Assembly (NCBI RefSeq): GCF_023101145.1
Contig: NZ_CP073714.1
Span: 7,192,001 to 7,256,000 of the forward strand
Reading direction: 5' to 3'
Length of the DNA: 64,000 bases
Source of the DNA: Paenibacillus pabuli
GTDB lineage: Bacteria; Bacillota; Bacilli; Paenibacillales; Paenibacillaceae
This document shows, one piece after another, positions 17,274 through 25,299 of this stretch (position 1 is its first letter; every line of letters starts with the position of its first letter). The notes under the pieces were generated by a model. That model did not search any database. It saw only the letters and a program-made list of their open reading frames with translations, and was not told the origin of the DNA. Position numbers and translations under genes: made by a program.

Positions 17274-17287
17274 TAACCACGTGGTTA
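17274..17287. promoter_or_regulatory. Candidate operator palindrome before the second importer operon
   Basis: TAACCACGTGGTTA is a perfect 14-base palindrome 56 bases upstream of the binding-protein start. The symmetry suggests a dimeric repressor such as a LacI-type protein. No LacI gene is adjacent. Confidence 0.45.
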
Positions 17288-17400
17288 ATCCTTCCACCGT
17301 TTCATACTAAGAGCGTTGACTATAATGTGTCCTATTATTCCTAAAACGGTTTCGGTAAATTTGAATCAAGCCCACTGACCGCAAGTGCCTTTTTCAGTAC

Positions 17401-17432
17401 AACAAAGAGGACATTGGAATATGTCCAATGTC
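17401..17432 (-). terminator. Intrinsic terminator of lspA
   Basis: Nine-pair perfect hairpin GGACATTGG/CCAATGTCC (17409-17417 and 17424-17432), followed on the minus strand by TCTTTGTTG, 46 bases past the lspA stop. Confidence 0.65.
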
Positions 17433-17478
17433 CCCCAGTTATTCATTTACGACGACTCACAGCAAAGCTGTTATTGAC

Positions 17479-17973
17479 TCAGGATGGACGCCCGATTTTC
17501 GGCAAAGCATTGCGTGAACGCTTGGCCCGATAACTCTGATAGGCCCGAATCAGCATGCCGATTACCAACAATACCACACCCACATTTATCGCAACATCCG
17601 CCAAATTGAGAATACCGCGTCCCGACGGAAATACGAGAAAATCGGTTACGCGTGCATACACAAAACGGTCGATGGCATTACCCAAGGCACCTCCAACCAT
17701 GAAGCCGGCACCTGCCTGCATCCAGAATCCGCGAATTTCACCTTTTCTCCGATAATACATCATACCCGCTACAAATAGAATCGCAACTACTCCGAACAAA
17801 CGGGCATTCCCCTGAAACAGGCTGCCAGCCATTCCGCTGTTCTCATAATGCTGAAGTTGCATTCCAGAATCGCCGAGTCTCATCATGTCGCCAACTTCCA
17901 TATACATCCTCACTGCTATTTTGGTTCCCTGATCCACCAAGGTAACCAGCAGTGCAATAAAATAAAATAACAT
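17479..17973 (-). CDS. lspA: Signal peptidase II (prolipoprotein signal peptidase)
   Basis: A 164-residue four-helix membrane aspartyl protease that removes signal peptides from prolipoproteins. The family blocks are present: TLVDQGTKIAV, ENSGMAGSLFQG, GGALGNAIDRF (catalytic D102) and NLADVAINVG (catalytic D126). ATG at 17973 with AGGAGG upstream. It stands alone rather than in the usual lspA-rluD context, so it may be an extra paralogue. The window encodes several lipoproteins that would be its substrates. Confidence 0.88.
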   Translation of the reverse strand: MLFYFIALLVTLVDQGTKIAVRMYMEVGDMMRLGDSGMQLQHYENSGMAGSLFQGNARLFGVVAILFVAGMMYYRRKGEIRGFWMQAGAGFMVGGALGNAIDRFVYARVTDFLVFPSGRGILNLADVAINVGVVLLVIGMLIRAYQSYRAKRSRNALPKIGRPS

Positions 17974-18207
17974 ACTGTCCCTCCTCCTGCCTGACCTGTG
18001 CTATAGACGATGTAAACCTCGAAGGTTACTATTGTAACGTTCCTTTCACTTTAACACAGCCGAAGCGATGTCTCCAAATGAAAACCCCTGGTATAAAGGT
18101 ATAACGTGCAAAAACCTATCTTGTTGTCCTGTCCGCTTGCAGCAGGTACTTCATGCTGCATGTCGAATGTAGACATGAACCAAACACGCAAAGGAGCTGC
18201 ATATAAT

Positions 18208-18687
18208 TTGAACCCAACGATGAAAGAAACATTAAGCAAAATGCAGCAGGAAGAGAAGGACCTGATATTTCAGGAATTTGATGCTGAATCGGCGCTCAAG
18301 CTCGGACTGCATTTGGTGGAGGAGGCGAAACTTCGTTCCAAGGCGGTCACAATCGATATCACAGTCAAGGGACATCGTCTTTTTTTGCATGCCATGGAAG
18401 GAACTCACCCTGACAATGAAGACTGGATTCGACGCAAGAACAACGTCGTGAATCACTTTTCCTCCAGCTCCTGGCACACAGCGCTGAGACTGAGAAGCGA
18501 GGGTAAGACGCTTGAACATGATTTTGATTTGCCTCCCACTGACTATGTTCTGGCTGGAGGTGCTTTTCCACTGATTGTGGAGGACAAGGGACAGATCGGC
18601 ACCATTACGGTATCCGGGTTGCCAGATGAGGAAGACCACGAACTGGTCACCTCCGGGATTCGTTCTTTTTTGTTGCACCAAGGCTAG
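18208..18687 (+). CDS. UPF0303 / heme-degrading-domain (GlcG/HbpS-like) protein
   Basis: A 159-residue cytoplasmic protein resembling UPF0303, related to the GlcG/HbpS fold. Visible blocks are SALKLGLHLVEEAK, WIRRKNNVVNHF and DYVLAGGAFPLIVED. An open frame extends back to 18106, but AAGGAG at 18191-18196 favours the TTG at 18208 or the ATG at 18220. Monocistronic. Function is uncertain: HbpS-like members bind heme or cobalamin, and eukaryotic relatives assist tail-anchored protein insertion. Confidence 0.75.
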   Translation: MNPTMKETLSKMQQEEKDLIFQEFDAESALKLGLHLVEEAKLRSKAVTIDITVKGHRLFLHAMEGTHPDNEDWIRRKNNVVNHFSSSSWHTALRLRSEGKTLEHDFDLPPTDYVLAGGAFPLIVEDKGQIGTITVSGLPDEEDHELVTSGIRSFLLHQG

Positions 18688-18699
18688 ATCGGGAAAATG

Positions 18700-18737
18700 A
18701 AAAAAAAGCCTCCTGATCACATATGGATCGGGGGGCT
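18700..18737 (-). terminator. Intrinsic terminator of the nucleoside hydrolase operon
   Basis: Hairpin AGCCTCCTGATC / GATCGGGGGGCT (18707-18737) with eight T residues on the minus strand, 24 bases past the nucleoside hydrolase stop. It may also stop the converging UPF0303 gene. Confidence 0.78.
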
Positions 18738-18760
18738 AAACCTCCCAGCCAGGTTTGAAA

Positions 18761-19708
18761 TTAATGAATAGCGGAGAGCACATCCAGCAGCATCGATTTG
18801 AATTTTGGACGGTCAACGGCCTCGCAGACGCGTACGTTCGGCTCTTTGCCGAAACGTCCGTTAATATCCACAACGCTATATCCTCGCGTTAATTCTCCTG
18901 CTGCTTCCACATCCACGTAATACTGACCGGATTTGGTCATCAGTGACTCATCTGCGGCAACAGCCATCAGCAAGGTATCCGGGTGAGTGGTGCCATTCAG
19001 TTTATGTACCGATTTGTTGAACTGCATGACCACTTTGTTGATGGCGGTGAAGAAATTTGCACCGGATGTACCCAGTGCTGCAATCTCCGCATGATCGTCA
19101 TCATCCATAACGGAATATTGGGTACACATCTCCCAACCAACCATGGTAATCGGAATGCCCGCGTGCAGTACAATTTTGGCTGCTTCCGGGTCCACATAGA
19201 AGTTATACTCCGCAGCTGGTGTGATATTGCCCAGTGCATTATTCGTTCCGCCCATGATATAGAGGTGAGCAATTTCCGGGATAATCGTTGGGTCCTTCTG
19301 AATGGCCATCGCAATGTTGGTCAGGGGTGCAATCGCCAAAAGCGAGATCTCGCCAGGCTGTGCGTGGACCTTTTCAATGATAAAATCAACCGCATGCCCT
19401 GCCTCTGGACGCTGGTCCGCCTTCGGGAAATGGGCGCCGCCCATGCCGTCATCGCCATGTACGTCTTCCACCGTGCGGTGTTGGGCCTTTCCGTAGGCCA
19501 TTAACGGACGTTCGCACCCTTTGTACACAGGCACCTTGCCGCCATGTCCTGCAACCTGTACCGTGTACAGGGCATTTTCAACCTCTTGGTCAAACTGTAC
19601 GTTTCCGCCTGTAATTGTAATGCCCTCCACCTGGAAATGGTGCAGTGCTGTCAGAATCGCAATCGTATCGTCTCCTGCTGTATCTGTATCGATGATGACT
19701 TTTCTCAT
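18761..19708 (-). CDS. Ribonucleoside hydrolase (inosine-uridine preferring type)
   Basis: A 315-residue nucleoside hydrolase that cleaves the N-glycosidic bond of nucleosides to ribose and base. The calcium-binding signature DTDTAGDD is at residues 5-12; further family blocks are SLLAIAPLTNIAMAI, LYIMGGTNNALGN and EYNFYVDPEAA. The frame opens at 19744, but AAGGAG nine bases before the ATG at 19708 and the family N terminus (MRKVIIDTD) fix the start. It is 60 bases after the DUF350 gene and may be read from the same transcript. The base preference cannot be assigned. Confidence 0.9.
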   Translation of the reverse strand: MRKVIIDTDTAGDDTIAILTALHHFQVEGITITGGNVQFDQEVENALYTVQVAGHGGKVPVYKGCERPLMAYGKAQHRTVEDVHGDDGMGGAHFPKADQRPEAGHAVDFIIEKVHAQPGEISLLAIAPLTNIAMAIQKDPTIIPEIAHLYIMGGTNNALGNITPAAEYNFYVDPEAAKIVLHAGIPITMVGWEMCTQYSVMDDDDHAEIAALGTSGANFFTAINKVVMQFNKSVHKLNGTTHPDTLLMAVAADESLMTKSGQYYVDVEAAGELTRGYSVVDINGRFGKEPNVRVCEAVDRPKFKSMLLDVLSAIH

Positions 19709-19768
19709 GATGCCGCGCTCCTTCTTCGTTGGATTGATATTCATTCCAAATAAACACTAGGGTTCATT

Positions 19769-20173
19769 TTACATCAAAAACGTACCAATGACGATGGAAA
19801 CACCGATGATAATGGAACGCAGCAGCTGTGCCACCGCCATATTGCCTCGTGCGATTTCGTCACATACCCGCATTTTTGGCGTCAGGAAGTCAAATATAAT
19901 ATAGACCAGACACAGAATAATGATCCCCAGCGCTGACCACAGCAGCATATCCAGCCACGAATGTGTGGAGAAGGACACCATGCCCACAATGATACACAGG
20001 CCCAGCAATTTACTGCCCATATACATGCCCGCTGCCTCGTTGCCTTTCGCAATTTCCTCACTATCGTTATACCGGGTCAACCGGCTAAAGGCAAAATACC
20101 CACACACCAATACAACCAGCAGAATGCCAATACCTATCGCTACATTCAGCAGATTCAATCCCAAATTGTCCAT
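19769..20173 (-). CDS. DUF350 family membrane protein (YjfL-like)
   Basis: A 134-residue protein with four predicted helices and the duplicated DUF350 pattern: FSRLTRYNDSEEIAKGNEAAGM in the first half and CDEIARGNMAVAQL in the second. Its ATG overlaps the stop of the ATP-grasp gene by one base, with GAGGAGGAG upstream. In enterobacteria the YjfL protein is encoded beside YjfM (YgiB-like) and YjfC (glutathionylspermidine-synthase-like), the same combination as here. Function unknown; a membrane partner of the ATP-grasp system is inferred. Confidence 0.82.
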   Translation of the reverse strand: MDNLGLNLLNVAIGIGILLVVLVCGYFAFSRLTRYNDSEEIAKGNEAAGMYMGSKLLGLCIIVGMVSFSTHSWLDMLLWSALGIIILCLVYIIFDFLTPKMRVCDEIARGNMAVAQLLRSIIIGVSIVIGTFLM

Positions 20174-21552
20174 TATTTCTCCTCCTCATCTTCCATCCGT
20201 TCATTGACTATAGCCGCACAATAATAGGCCATATCTCCGGTGACCTTCTCCCCGATCCGGGGCAGCACTCCAGCAAAGCGTCCACCAATGACAAACACCC
20301 CTGTAAGCAAATAGCCGCTGTACTCGCCATCCTCTGTCTGAATCACGGCTTGCTCCATCGGAACCAGCTGCTGATAGATTTTAGGCTGGTTATTATAATA
20401 GGCTGCAATCTCCTCATCTTCTTGCTGTTCATCTGTTGTGTTGGGGTTCATAGGGACTTGCAGCTGATGAGAAGCAGCCGTCTGGCCCGCATGATGATCC
20501 GATCCCTCACCCAGCAGCGAGGTCCCTCGACCTTCACGGCCCCAATAACTTTTGGCCACATAAGGTATCGCACTTAATTCGAACGGTCCAGCTTCAAAAT
20601 AGGTAGGTAGCAAATACCGGGAGATCGCAGCCAACTCTGCATCGTTAAACAGCCGAAACCCGCAATATTCGGGGGTTTGTTCATTGCGTTCATAGAGCGA
20701 CCAGATCGCAGCCATGAAGCCCTTGCTCTGCATCAGCACATGCTGTGCAGGATTCATCAGCCCTAAGCGCCCATCCTGTACCAGCCCAAGCAGCGCTGCA
20801 CCGATGTCCACCCCCGTCGTTTCATCTCGATCATCGATCAGATACTCCAGAGGATAGAGACGGTACAGAAGGTTAATCTCACGCCCTTGATGGTAGAGCG
20901 CCTCGCCCGGAATAATCTCCAGCTCCTCCAGTGGAGCGTAGAACGTTTCATATCCCGCTTCCTGACACCGTTTCATCAGGTACTCTGTATTGGTACGGTC
21001 CTCCACATGTTCACCAAATGACGTAAATGTCACCGGTCCCTTTAATCCCTGTTGAGCATAGGCGTCCAACCAGCTGTGAAAGCATTCCCGAAGACGCTCA
21101 TCCATCTTGGCGGATGGCGAAGTGAATGCTGCCTTCTCAGCCATGCCCACAAGTATGCCTTCCAGCCCAGCTGCTTCAGGTATGCCGGTTGGCGTGTCCG
21201 TATTATTTTCAATACATTTAATCCCGACTTCCCCAATAATCCAGTCCTGTCGAGTGATTCCCCCTGTCACCATCTCCATACGCGCCGCTGGAATAAGGCT
21301 TGGATGAATACCCAACTGGTGCTCCAGGAAGGAGTCGGGCATGTACTGCTGGATAAAACGCATGACCTTGCAATAAATCCCGTCTACAGCCTCAACTGCT
21401 GTACGTAGTTCCTGCATCTCCACAGGGGAATAGACCGTTAACGAAGGCACACAATATTGCTTGCCATACATTCGGTGATAGGGAACTTGTTGTCCTGCTT
21501 CGCCCCTGAATACTTCTTCATGACTGAACGGCAGTTGGTAAACATGCCTCAT
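20173..21552 (-). CDS. Glutathionylspermidine synthase-like ATP-grasp ligase (YgiC/YjfC-like)
   Basis: A 459-residue ATP-grasp protein homologous to the synthetase half of E. coli Gsp, without the N-terminal amidase domain. Family blocks: YHRMYGKQYCVPSLTVYSP, the acidic ENNTDTPTG near residue 134, FNDAELAAISRYLLPTYF, and the phosphate-loop-like AKSYWGREGRG. The enzyme class joins a carboxylate to an amine using ATP. Third in a tight four-gene operon; it starts six bases after the lipoprotein stop. The true substrate is probably not glutathione and spermidine; a peptide tag is an inference from published family analyses. Confidence 0.85.
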   Translation of the reverse strand: MRHVYQLPFSHEEVFRGEAGQQVPYHRMYGKQYCVPSLTVYSPVEMQELRTAVEAVDGIYCKVMRFIQQYMPDSFLEHQLGIHPSLIPAARMEMVTGGITRQDWIIGEVGIKCIENNTDTPTGIPEAAGLEGILVGMAEKAAFTSPSAKMDERLRECFHSWLDAYAQQGLKGPVTFTSFGEHVEDRTNTEYLMKRCQEAGYETFYAPLEELEIIPGEALYHQGREINLLYRLYPLEYLIDDRDETTGVDIGAALLGLVQDGRLGLMNPAQHVLMQSKGFMAAIWSLYERNEQTPEYCGFRLFNDAELAAISRYLLPTYFEAGPFELSAIPYVAKSYWGREGRGTSLLGEGSDHHAGQTAASHQLQVPMNPNTTDEQQEDEEIAAYYNNQPKIYQQLVPMEQAVIQTEDGEYSGYLLTGVFVIGGRFAGVLPRIGEKVTGDMAYYCAAIVNERMEDEEEK

Positions 21553-21558
21553 ATGGTT

Positions 21559-21834
21559 CTAACCTCCCGAACTGCGGAAGAAGCTGCCAAAGCCGCTCGA
21601 CTTCGAACTGGATTTACTGTAGGAACTGCTGTCCTTATTGCTCCGATAGGACGATCCGCCACCGTAGTAATAGTGCCCGCTGCTGGAATCATACTCACAT
21701 CCGGTATCGTATTCCGGGTCACATTCATCGCTATTGCTGCTGCAACCGGATAAAACGGCCGGAACGGCAAGCATTAGCGAGAAGGCAACCAGCTTGGCTC
21801 GCGAACCCGGTTTGGATATAGGATTTTCGGCCAT
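21559..21834 (-). CDS. Small Ser/Tyr/Gly-rich lipoprotein (YgiB/YjfM-like)
   Basis: A 91-residue protein: signal peptide with lipobox AVLSGC (cleavage before C31), an acidic segment DECDPEYDTGCEYD, then low-complexity SSGHYYYGGGSSYR and SSSYSKSSSKSSGFGSFFR, ending SSGG. It resembles the YgiB group that accompanies YgiC-type ATP-grasp proteins. The last base of the upstream gene overlaps its ATG. The disordered tail with terminal Gly-Gly makes it a candidate substrate for the ATP-grasp ligase; this is inferred, not shown. Confidence 0.75.
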   Translation of the reverse strand: MAENPISKPGSRAKLVAFSLMLAVPAVLSGCSSNSDECDPEYDTGCEYDSSSGHYYYGGGSSYRSNKDSSSYSKSSSKSSGFGSFFRSSGG

Positions 21835-22382
21835 TACAGATCCACCTCCTTCATAAAAAACAACACTTTCTTGCGATCCGCATCCAGCACGGAATACACA
21901 AATTCATAGGTCGTACCGCCCTGGACCATGTAATGGTCCAGCAGTTGCTCGGCAAGCTCCATCGTGTACGAGGAGGATTCCACCACGTCCAATTCCTGAA
22001 ATGCGCTCCCATTCCACAGCATATATTCCGCGCTGTACATGGAGGACATTTTACACATTGCCAGTGCAGCGTTCGCAATCGCTGTACCGTATTCCGCAGG
22101 TTTTTGATTGTCATACCCGGTCACGTAGACTGCATGCTCCCGACGATCCTCGCATTCATTGGACAGATGCGCCCAGAGCTTATTTTTCATCAGGGTAGCA
22201 TCAACCAGCTTGCGCATGAACAGCTCATCGCGAGTGACCGATACCTGCTCCAATACCCCCGTCTCCACCTGCCGGTCATCTGACCAATTCCGATAAGTCA
22301 ATGCATAATAAATAATGATAACCTGCCTTTCTGTAAGCTCTAAGAGGAGCCGTTTCAATACACACAAACGTATTAAACGCAT
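21834..22382 (-). CDS. Conserved hypothetical protein of the ATP-grasp operon
   Basis: No family was recognised. The soluble part includes QVIIIYYALTYRNWSDDRQV, AEYGTAIANAALAMCKMSS, a Tyr/Met-rich middle and a C terminus YSVLDADRKKVLFFMKEVDL. The open frame runs back to 22532, but its first 50 codons cross the ABC-F terminator (22419-22455), so the start must lie downstream. The ATG at 22382 and a TTG at 22358 are candidates, neither with a good RBS. It overlaps the lipoprotein gene by one base, so it is the first gene of the four-gene operon. Confidence 0.6.
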   Translation of the reverse strand: MRLIRLCVLKRLLLELTERQVIIIYYALTYRNWSDDRQVETGVLEQVSVTRDELFMRKLVDATLMKNKLWAHLSNECEDRREHAVYVTGYDNQKPAEYGTAIANAALAMCKMSSMYSAEYMLWNGSAFQELDVVESSSYTMELAEQLLDHYMVQGGTTYEFVYSVLDADRKKVLFFMKEVDL

Positions 22383-22418
22383 GAGAAGGAAAAAAGTTAC
22401 ACCATTCCCGATGACATG

Positions 22419-22455
22419 TAAAAAAGCAAAGAGGCCAGAGAACAATTCTCCAGCC
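22419..22455 (-). terminator. Intrinsic terminator of the ABC-F gene
   Basis: Ten-pair hairpin on the minus strand (GGCTGGAGAA with TTCTCTGGCC, two wobbles; 22455-22446 and 22442-22433), followed by TCTTTGCTTTTTT. It lies about 60 bases past the ABC-F stop, inside the upstream extension of the next open frame. Confidence 0.75.
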
Positions 22456-22516
22456 TTCTCACCTTCTTCACCTATTTCAAGATCTATCTTGGGATCAGCT
22501 CCATGATTGACCTGTC

Positions 22517-24451
22517 TCACAGATCTGCCCACTGGGCCAATATTTCATTGTATTCACCTGAGAGTCGCTCGTGTTCGTTCCACAGTTGTTCCAGATCGAT
22601 TGGATTGTTCTGTACGGATTCTAGCTGGCGATCCATCTCCTGGATTTGCCCTTCAAGTAGGGCCAGTCTCTGCTCCAATTGTTCAGCGGACAGCTTTTGA
22701 GATTGATGCTTCATATCAGCCGTTCTACCAGACTTCGTCTCTTGTGCAGGTTTTGAACTCCCACGGGATGGAGTCGCTACAGCTGCTATAGGCTGATTTG
22801 TCGCCGCTGCACGGGCTTGCAGATCAAGCTTCTTCTCCCGATAGGCCTCATAGTCTCCCAGATAAGCAGTCATCTGACCATTTTCCAGTTCCCACACACG
22901 GGAAGCGAGGCGATTGACGAAGTAGCGGTCATGCGAGATGGCAAGCACCGTTCCTTCGAAATCAACGAGCGACTCTTCGAGCGCTTCCCTTGAAGCGATA
23001 TCCAGATGGTTGGTTGGTTCATCCAGCAAAAGCACATTCGGCTTGCGCTGAACCAGCAGAGCCAGCCTTAGTCGTGTCCATTCCCCACCGGATAACTGTC
23101 CTACCGAGCGAAATACATCTGCTCCATAGAATAGATATCGGGCCAAAATGCCGCGTGCTTCTCCTTCTTCCACTCCCGCTTCCAGACGGAAGTACTCCAG
23201 CACATTCAGCTTCGGATTGGAAGGTTCCTCCTGCTGGGCCAGATAGCCAACATCTACACGTGCACCCCACTCCAGGCTGCCTGCACTGGGTTGTTCCTCT
23301 CCCAGCAGCAGCTTGAACAACGTTGTTTTGCCTGAACCATTGCGTCCAATCAGGGCAATTTTATCGCCATATTCGAGCAATCCAGAGACTCCTCGCAGAA
23401 TAAGGCGTTCCCCATAAGCCTTTTCGACCTGTTCCATGACAGCCACGCGTTTGCCTGTGCGATCCGTTGGACGCACATCGAAGTCTGCATTACGGCGCTC
23501 TAGCACAGGTCGCTTCACCTGTTCCATCCGCTCCAATGCTTTGCGCATGGAGGCAGCCCGCCGAAAGAACTTTTCATTACCGCCCACACGGCCCCATTCC
23601 TCCAGCTGGCGGATCGTTTCTTTCATTTTTTTGATCACCTTCTGCTGCTCCTTGAACTCCTCAAATTGCTGCAACAGTCGTTGTTCCTTCACTTTCATAT
23701 ATTCCGTATAACCGCCAGCAGACGTTTGCGCTTCTCCATCCTCCAGTTCCAACGTCCGGGATGCCACACGGTCCAGAAAATAGCGATCATGTGAGATCAG
23801 AATAATCGTACCTGTGTACTCGCGCAAAAATCCTTCCAGCCATTCCACCCGCTCCAGATCCAGATGGTTGGTCGGCTCATCCAGCAATAACAGATCAGGT
23901 CTTACAATTAGCTGTGAAGCCAACACAACCCGGGTCTGTTCACCACCAGACAACGAACCAAAACGCCATCCGTAATGCTCCTTGGCAATATCCAGACCGT
24001 CCGCCACCTGATCGATCCGGGCATCCATCTCATATCCACCCTCGCGTTCAAACTGATCCTGCAATGACGCATACCGTTTCAACAGACGCTCCAATTGGTT
24101 TGGATCAGCTGCGCAGTCCGGATCGGACATCTGCTGCTCCATTTCCTTCATTTGACTCCGGCACGCCATAAGCTCCCTGAACCCAAGACTTAGCACATCC
24201 AGCACCGTGTAATCATCCATTCCTTCCGGCACCTGAGCCACGTACCCGATACGTGTATCCTTCTTGATCATCAATTGTCCTTCATCCGGCTGGCTTAGTC
24301 GTGCCATCAGACGCATCAATGTCGTCTTGCCGCTTCCGTTGCGGCCAATCAGAGCGACCTTGTCGCCTTCCATAATTTCAAACGTAATGCCATCCAGCAC
24401 CAGATGTGCTCCGTGGTATTGGGTCAGTTGTTGTGCGCTAATAATCATCAT
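22517..24451 (-). CDS. ABC-F family ribosome-associated ATPase
   Basis: A 644-residue protein with two ABC domains and no membrane segments. Walker A is GRNGSGKTT in both halves; signatures are SLSGGEQTR and QLSGGEWTR; Walker B with LLLLDEPTNHLDL and LLLDEPTNHLDI. A charged linker joins the halves, and a C-terminal coiled-coil domain (about 575-644) follows. ABC-F proteins act on the ribosome in translation control or antibiotic protection. AGGAGG nine bases before the ATG at 24451 fixes the start. The leader carries a small ORF and an intrinsic terminator, an arrangement known from drug-inducible resistance ABC-F genes. Resistance function is inferred, not proven. Confidence 0.88.
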   Translation of the reverse strand: MMIISAQQLTQYHGAHLVLDGITFEIMEGDKVALIGRNGSGKTTLMRLMARLSQPDEGQLMIKKDTRIGYVAQVPEGMDDYTVLDVLSLGFRELMACRSQMKEMEQQMSDPDCAADPNQLERLLKRYASLQDQFEREGGYEMDARIDQVADGLDIAKEHYGWRFGSLSGGEQTRVVLASQLIVRPDLLLLDEPTNHLDLERVEWLEGFLREYTGTIILISHDRYFLDRVASRTLELEDGEAQTSAGGYTEYMKVKEQRLLQQFEEFKEQQKVIKKMKETIRQLEEWGRVGGNEKFFRRAASMRKALERMEQVKRPVLERRNADFDVRPTDRTGKRVAVMEQVEKAYGERLILRGVSGLLEYGDKIALIGRNGSGKTTLFKLLLGEEQPSAGSLEWGARVDVGYLAQQEEPSNPKLNVLEYFRLEAGVEEGEARGILARYLFYGADVFRSVGQLSGGEWTRLRLALLVQRKPNVLLLDEPTNHLDIASREALEESLVDFEGTVLAISHDRYFVNRLASRVWELENGQMTAYLGDYEAYREKKLDLQARAAATNQPIAAVATPSRGSSKPAQETKSGRTADMKHQSQKLSAEQLEQRLALLEGQIQEMDRQLESVQNNPIDLEQLWNEHERLSGEYNEILAQWADL

Positions 24452-24490
24452 AATAAGGTTCCTCCTATGGATTGGAAGAGCCTGACCGCA

Positions 24491-24525
24491 ACACAAAAAG
24501 AGCCGCAGGAGGTTAGCTCCGCGGC
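24491..24525 (-). terminator. Transcription attenuator in the ABC-F leader
   Basis: Minus-strand hairpin GCCGC-GGAG / CTCC-T-GCGGC (24525-24502), immediately followed by TCTTTTTGTG. It lies 50 bases upstream of the ABC-F start and 25 bases past the leader ORF stop, so by default it would terminate the transcript before the coding sequence. Confidence 0.75.
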
Positions 24526-24549
24526 CCTTCAGAATTCAAGCAAAATTGC

Positions 24550-24711
24550 TTATCGTCCGAATGAGGTCAAGGCAGGCATCTTCTCGCAAATGTTAATTTC
24601 CGTATATTTAAAATTGGACAGACTTCTCCCGTTGGTTGGAAAAGTATGAACAATGCCAGCCATAGCAATCGGCAGCTGGCTAATACGGTTGTTAAGCATC
24701 GCGTGATTCAC
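24550..24711 (-). CDS. Putative 53-residue leader peptide of the ABC-F gene
   Basis: A GTG-started frame with a strong RBS (GGGAGGTGA, nine bases before the GTG). The product begins MNHAMLNNRISQLPIAMAG and ends MPALTSFGR. The stop is 25 bases before the attenuator hairpin, which places a translating or stalled ribosome where it could affect folding. No similarity was recognised. It is too short for routine ORF calling. Ribosome stalling by an antibiotic is the expected mode by analogy with other ABC-F leaders. Confidence 0.55.
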   Translation of the reverse strand: MNHAMLNNRISQLPIAMAGIVHTFPTNGRSLSNFKYTEINICEKMPALTSFGR

Positions 24712-24743
24712 CTGTCTTCACCTCCCTTGTCATAATTAATGTC

Positions 24744-24773
24744 AATATATCACAGACGAATGCATTTCTGCAA
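24744..24773 (-). promoter_or_regulatory. Putative promoter of the ABC-F leader transcript
   Basis: TTGCAG (24773-24768), 18-base spacer, TATATT (24749-24744) on the minus strand, about 30 bases upstream of the leader GTG. Confidence 0.4.
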
Positions 24774-24818
24774 CCGTCTGATTGCCCAACTCTCTTAGTA
24801 GAGTAAGCCCCATTCGTT

Positions 24819-25106
24819 CTATTCGTTCCTTCTGCGCCGCCGCATAACCAGGTCCACAATAATGACTGTGATCAGGGTAAGCAAGCCGGAAGTTGCAATC
24901 GATACTCCCAGCAGAGCATAGCCGATTCCGTTCCAGCCGCCAATATCGACGCTGATCATGATAACGATGGCTCCACCCAGCAAGGCCACACAAGGCAAAA
25001 TATATTGAGCCCTTTTCATCTGCTGACCTTGCAATCGATAGATAAGCCATTCAATAAGCAGCAATGCGAGCCAAATAAGGAGTATCAATATAATAAGACC
25101 TTTCAC
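24819..25106 (-). CDS. Small integral membrane protein, YesK-like
   Basis: A 95-residue protein with three predicted helices (about 3-20, 33-54 and 60-83) and a strongly basic C terminus RRRRRNE that should stay in the cytoplasm. GTG at 25106 with GAAGGGGGCG upstream. It stands alone between the ABC-F leader and the aldolase operon. Resemblance to Bacillus YesK-type proteins is weak, and the function is unknown. An overlapping minus-strand frame at 24742-25050 lacks its own RBS. Confidence 0.6.
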   Translation of the reverse strand: MKGLIILILLIWLALLLIEWLIYRLQGQQMKRAQYILPCVALLGGAIVIMISVDIGGWNGIGYALLGVSIATSGLLTLITVIIVDLVMRRRRRNE

Positions 25107-25192
25107 TTATACGCCCCCTTCTCCTCCATACATTCCTCCGAATGACCACTGACACTCAGCATTCTGGATACGTGTAGAGTTTATCACATAAT

Positions 25193-25238
25193 GAAGCCCT
25201 CCATTCACGATAAATCGAATTCGTGAATAAGGGCTTCA
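25193..25238. repeat. Long inverted repeat after the aldolase gene
   Basis: GAAGCCCT-CC-ATTCACGA pairs with TCGTGAAT-A-AGGGCTTC: two perfect eight-base arms on each side. There is no clear T run on either strand. It may be the processing or termination signal of the PTS operon, which ends at 25300. Confidence 0.6.
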
Positions 25239-25299
25239 AGGGGGGTTCATGTTATCAAATTGGCATATTTCTTATGATGCCTTGTTCCTGCCAGCAGGC

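Noticed and set aside
24742..25050. 102-residue minus-strand frame overlapping the small membrane protein
   Set aside because: Out-of-frame overlap with the better supported 95-residue protein, which has a strong RBS and clear helices.
25193..25238. Long inverted repeat considered as a mobile-element end
   Set aside because: It is a single copy in the window without target duplication or a transposase gene; a termination or mRNA-processing role after the aldolase gene is simpler.
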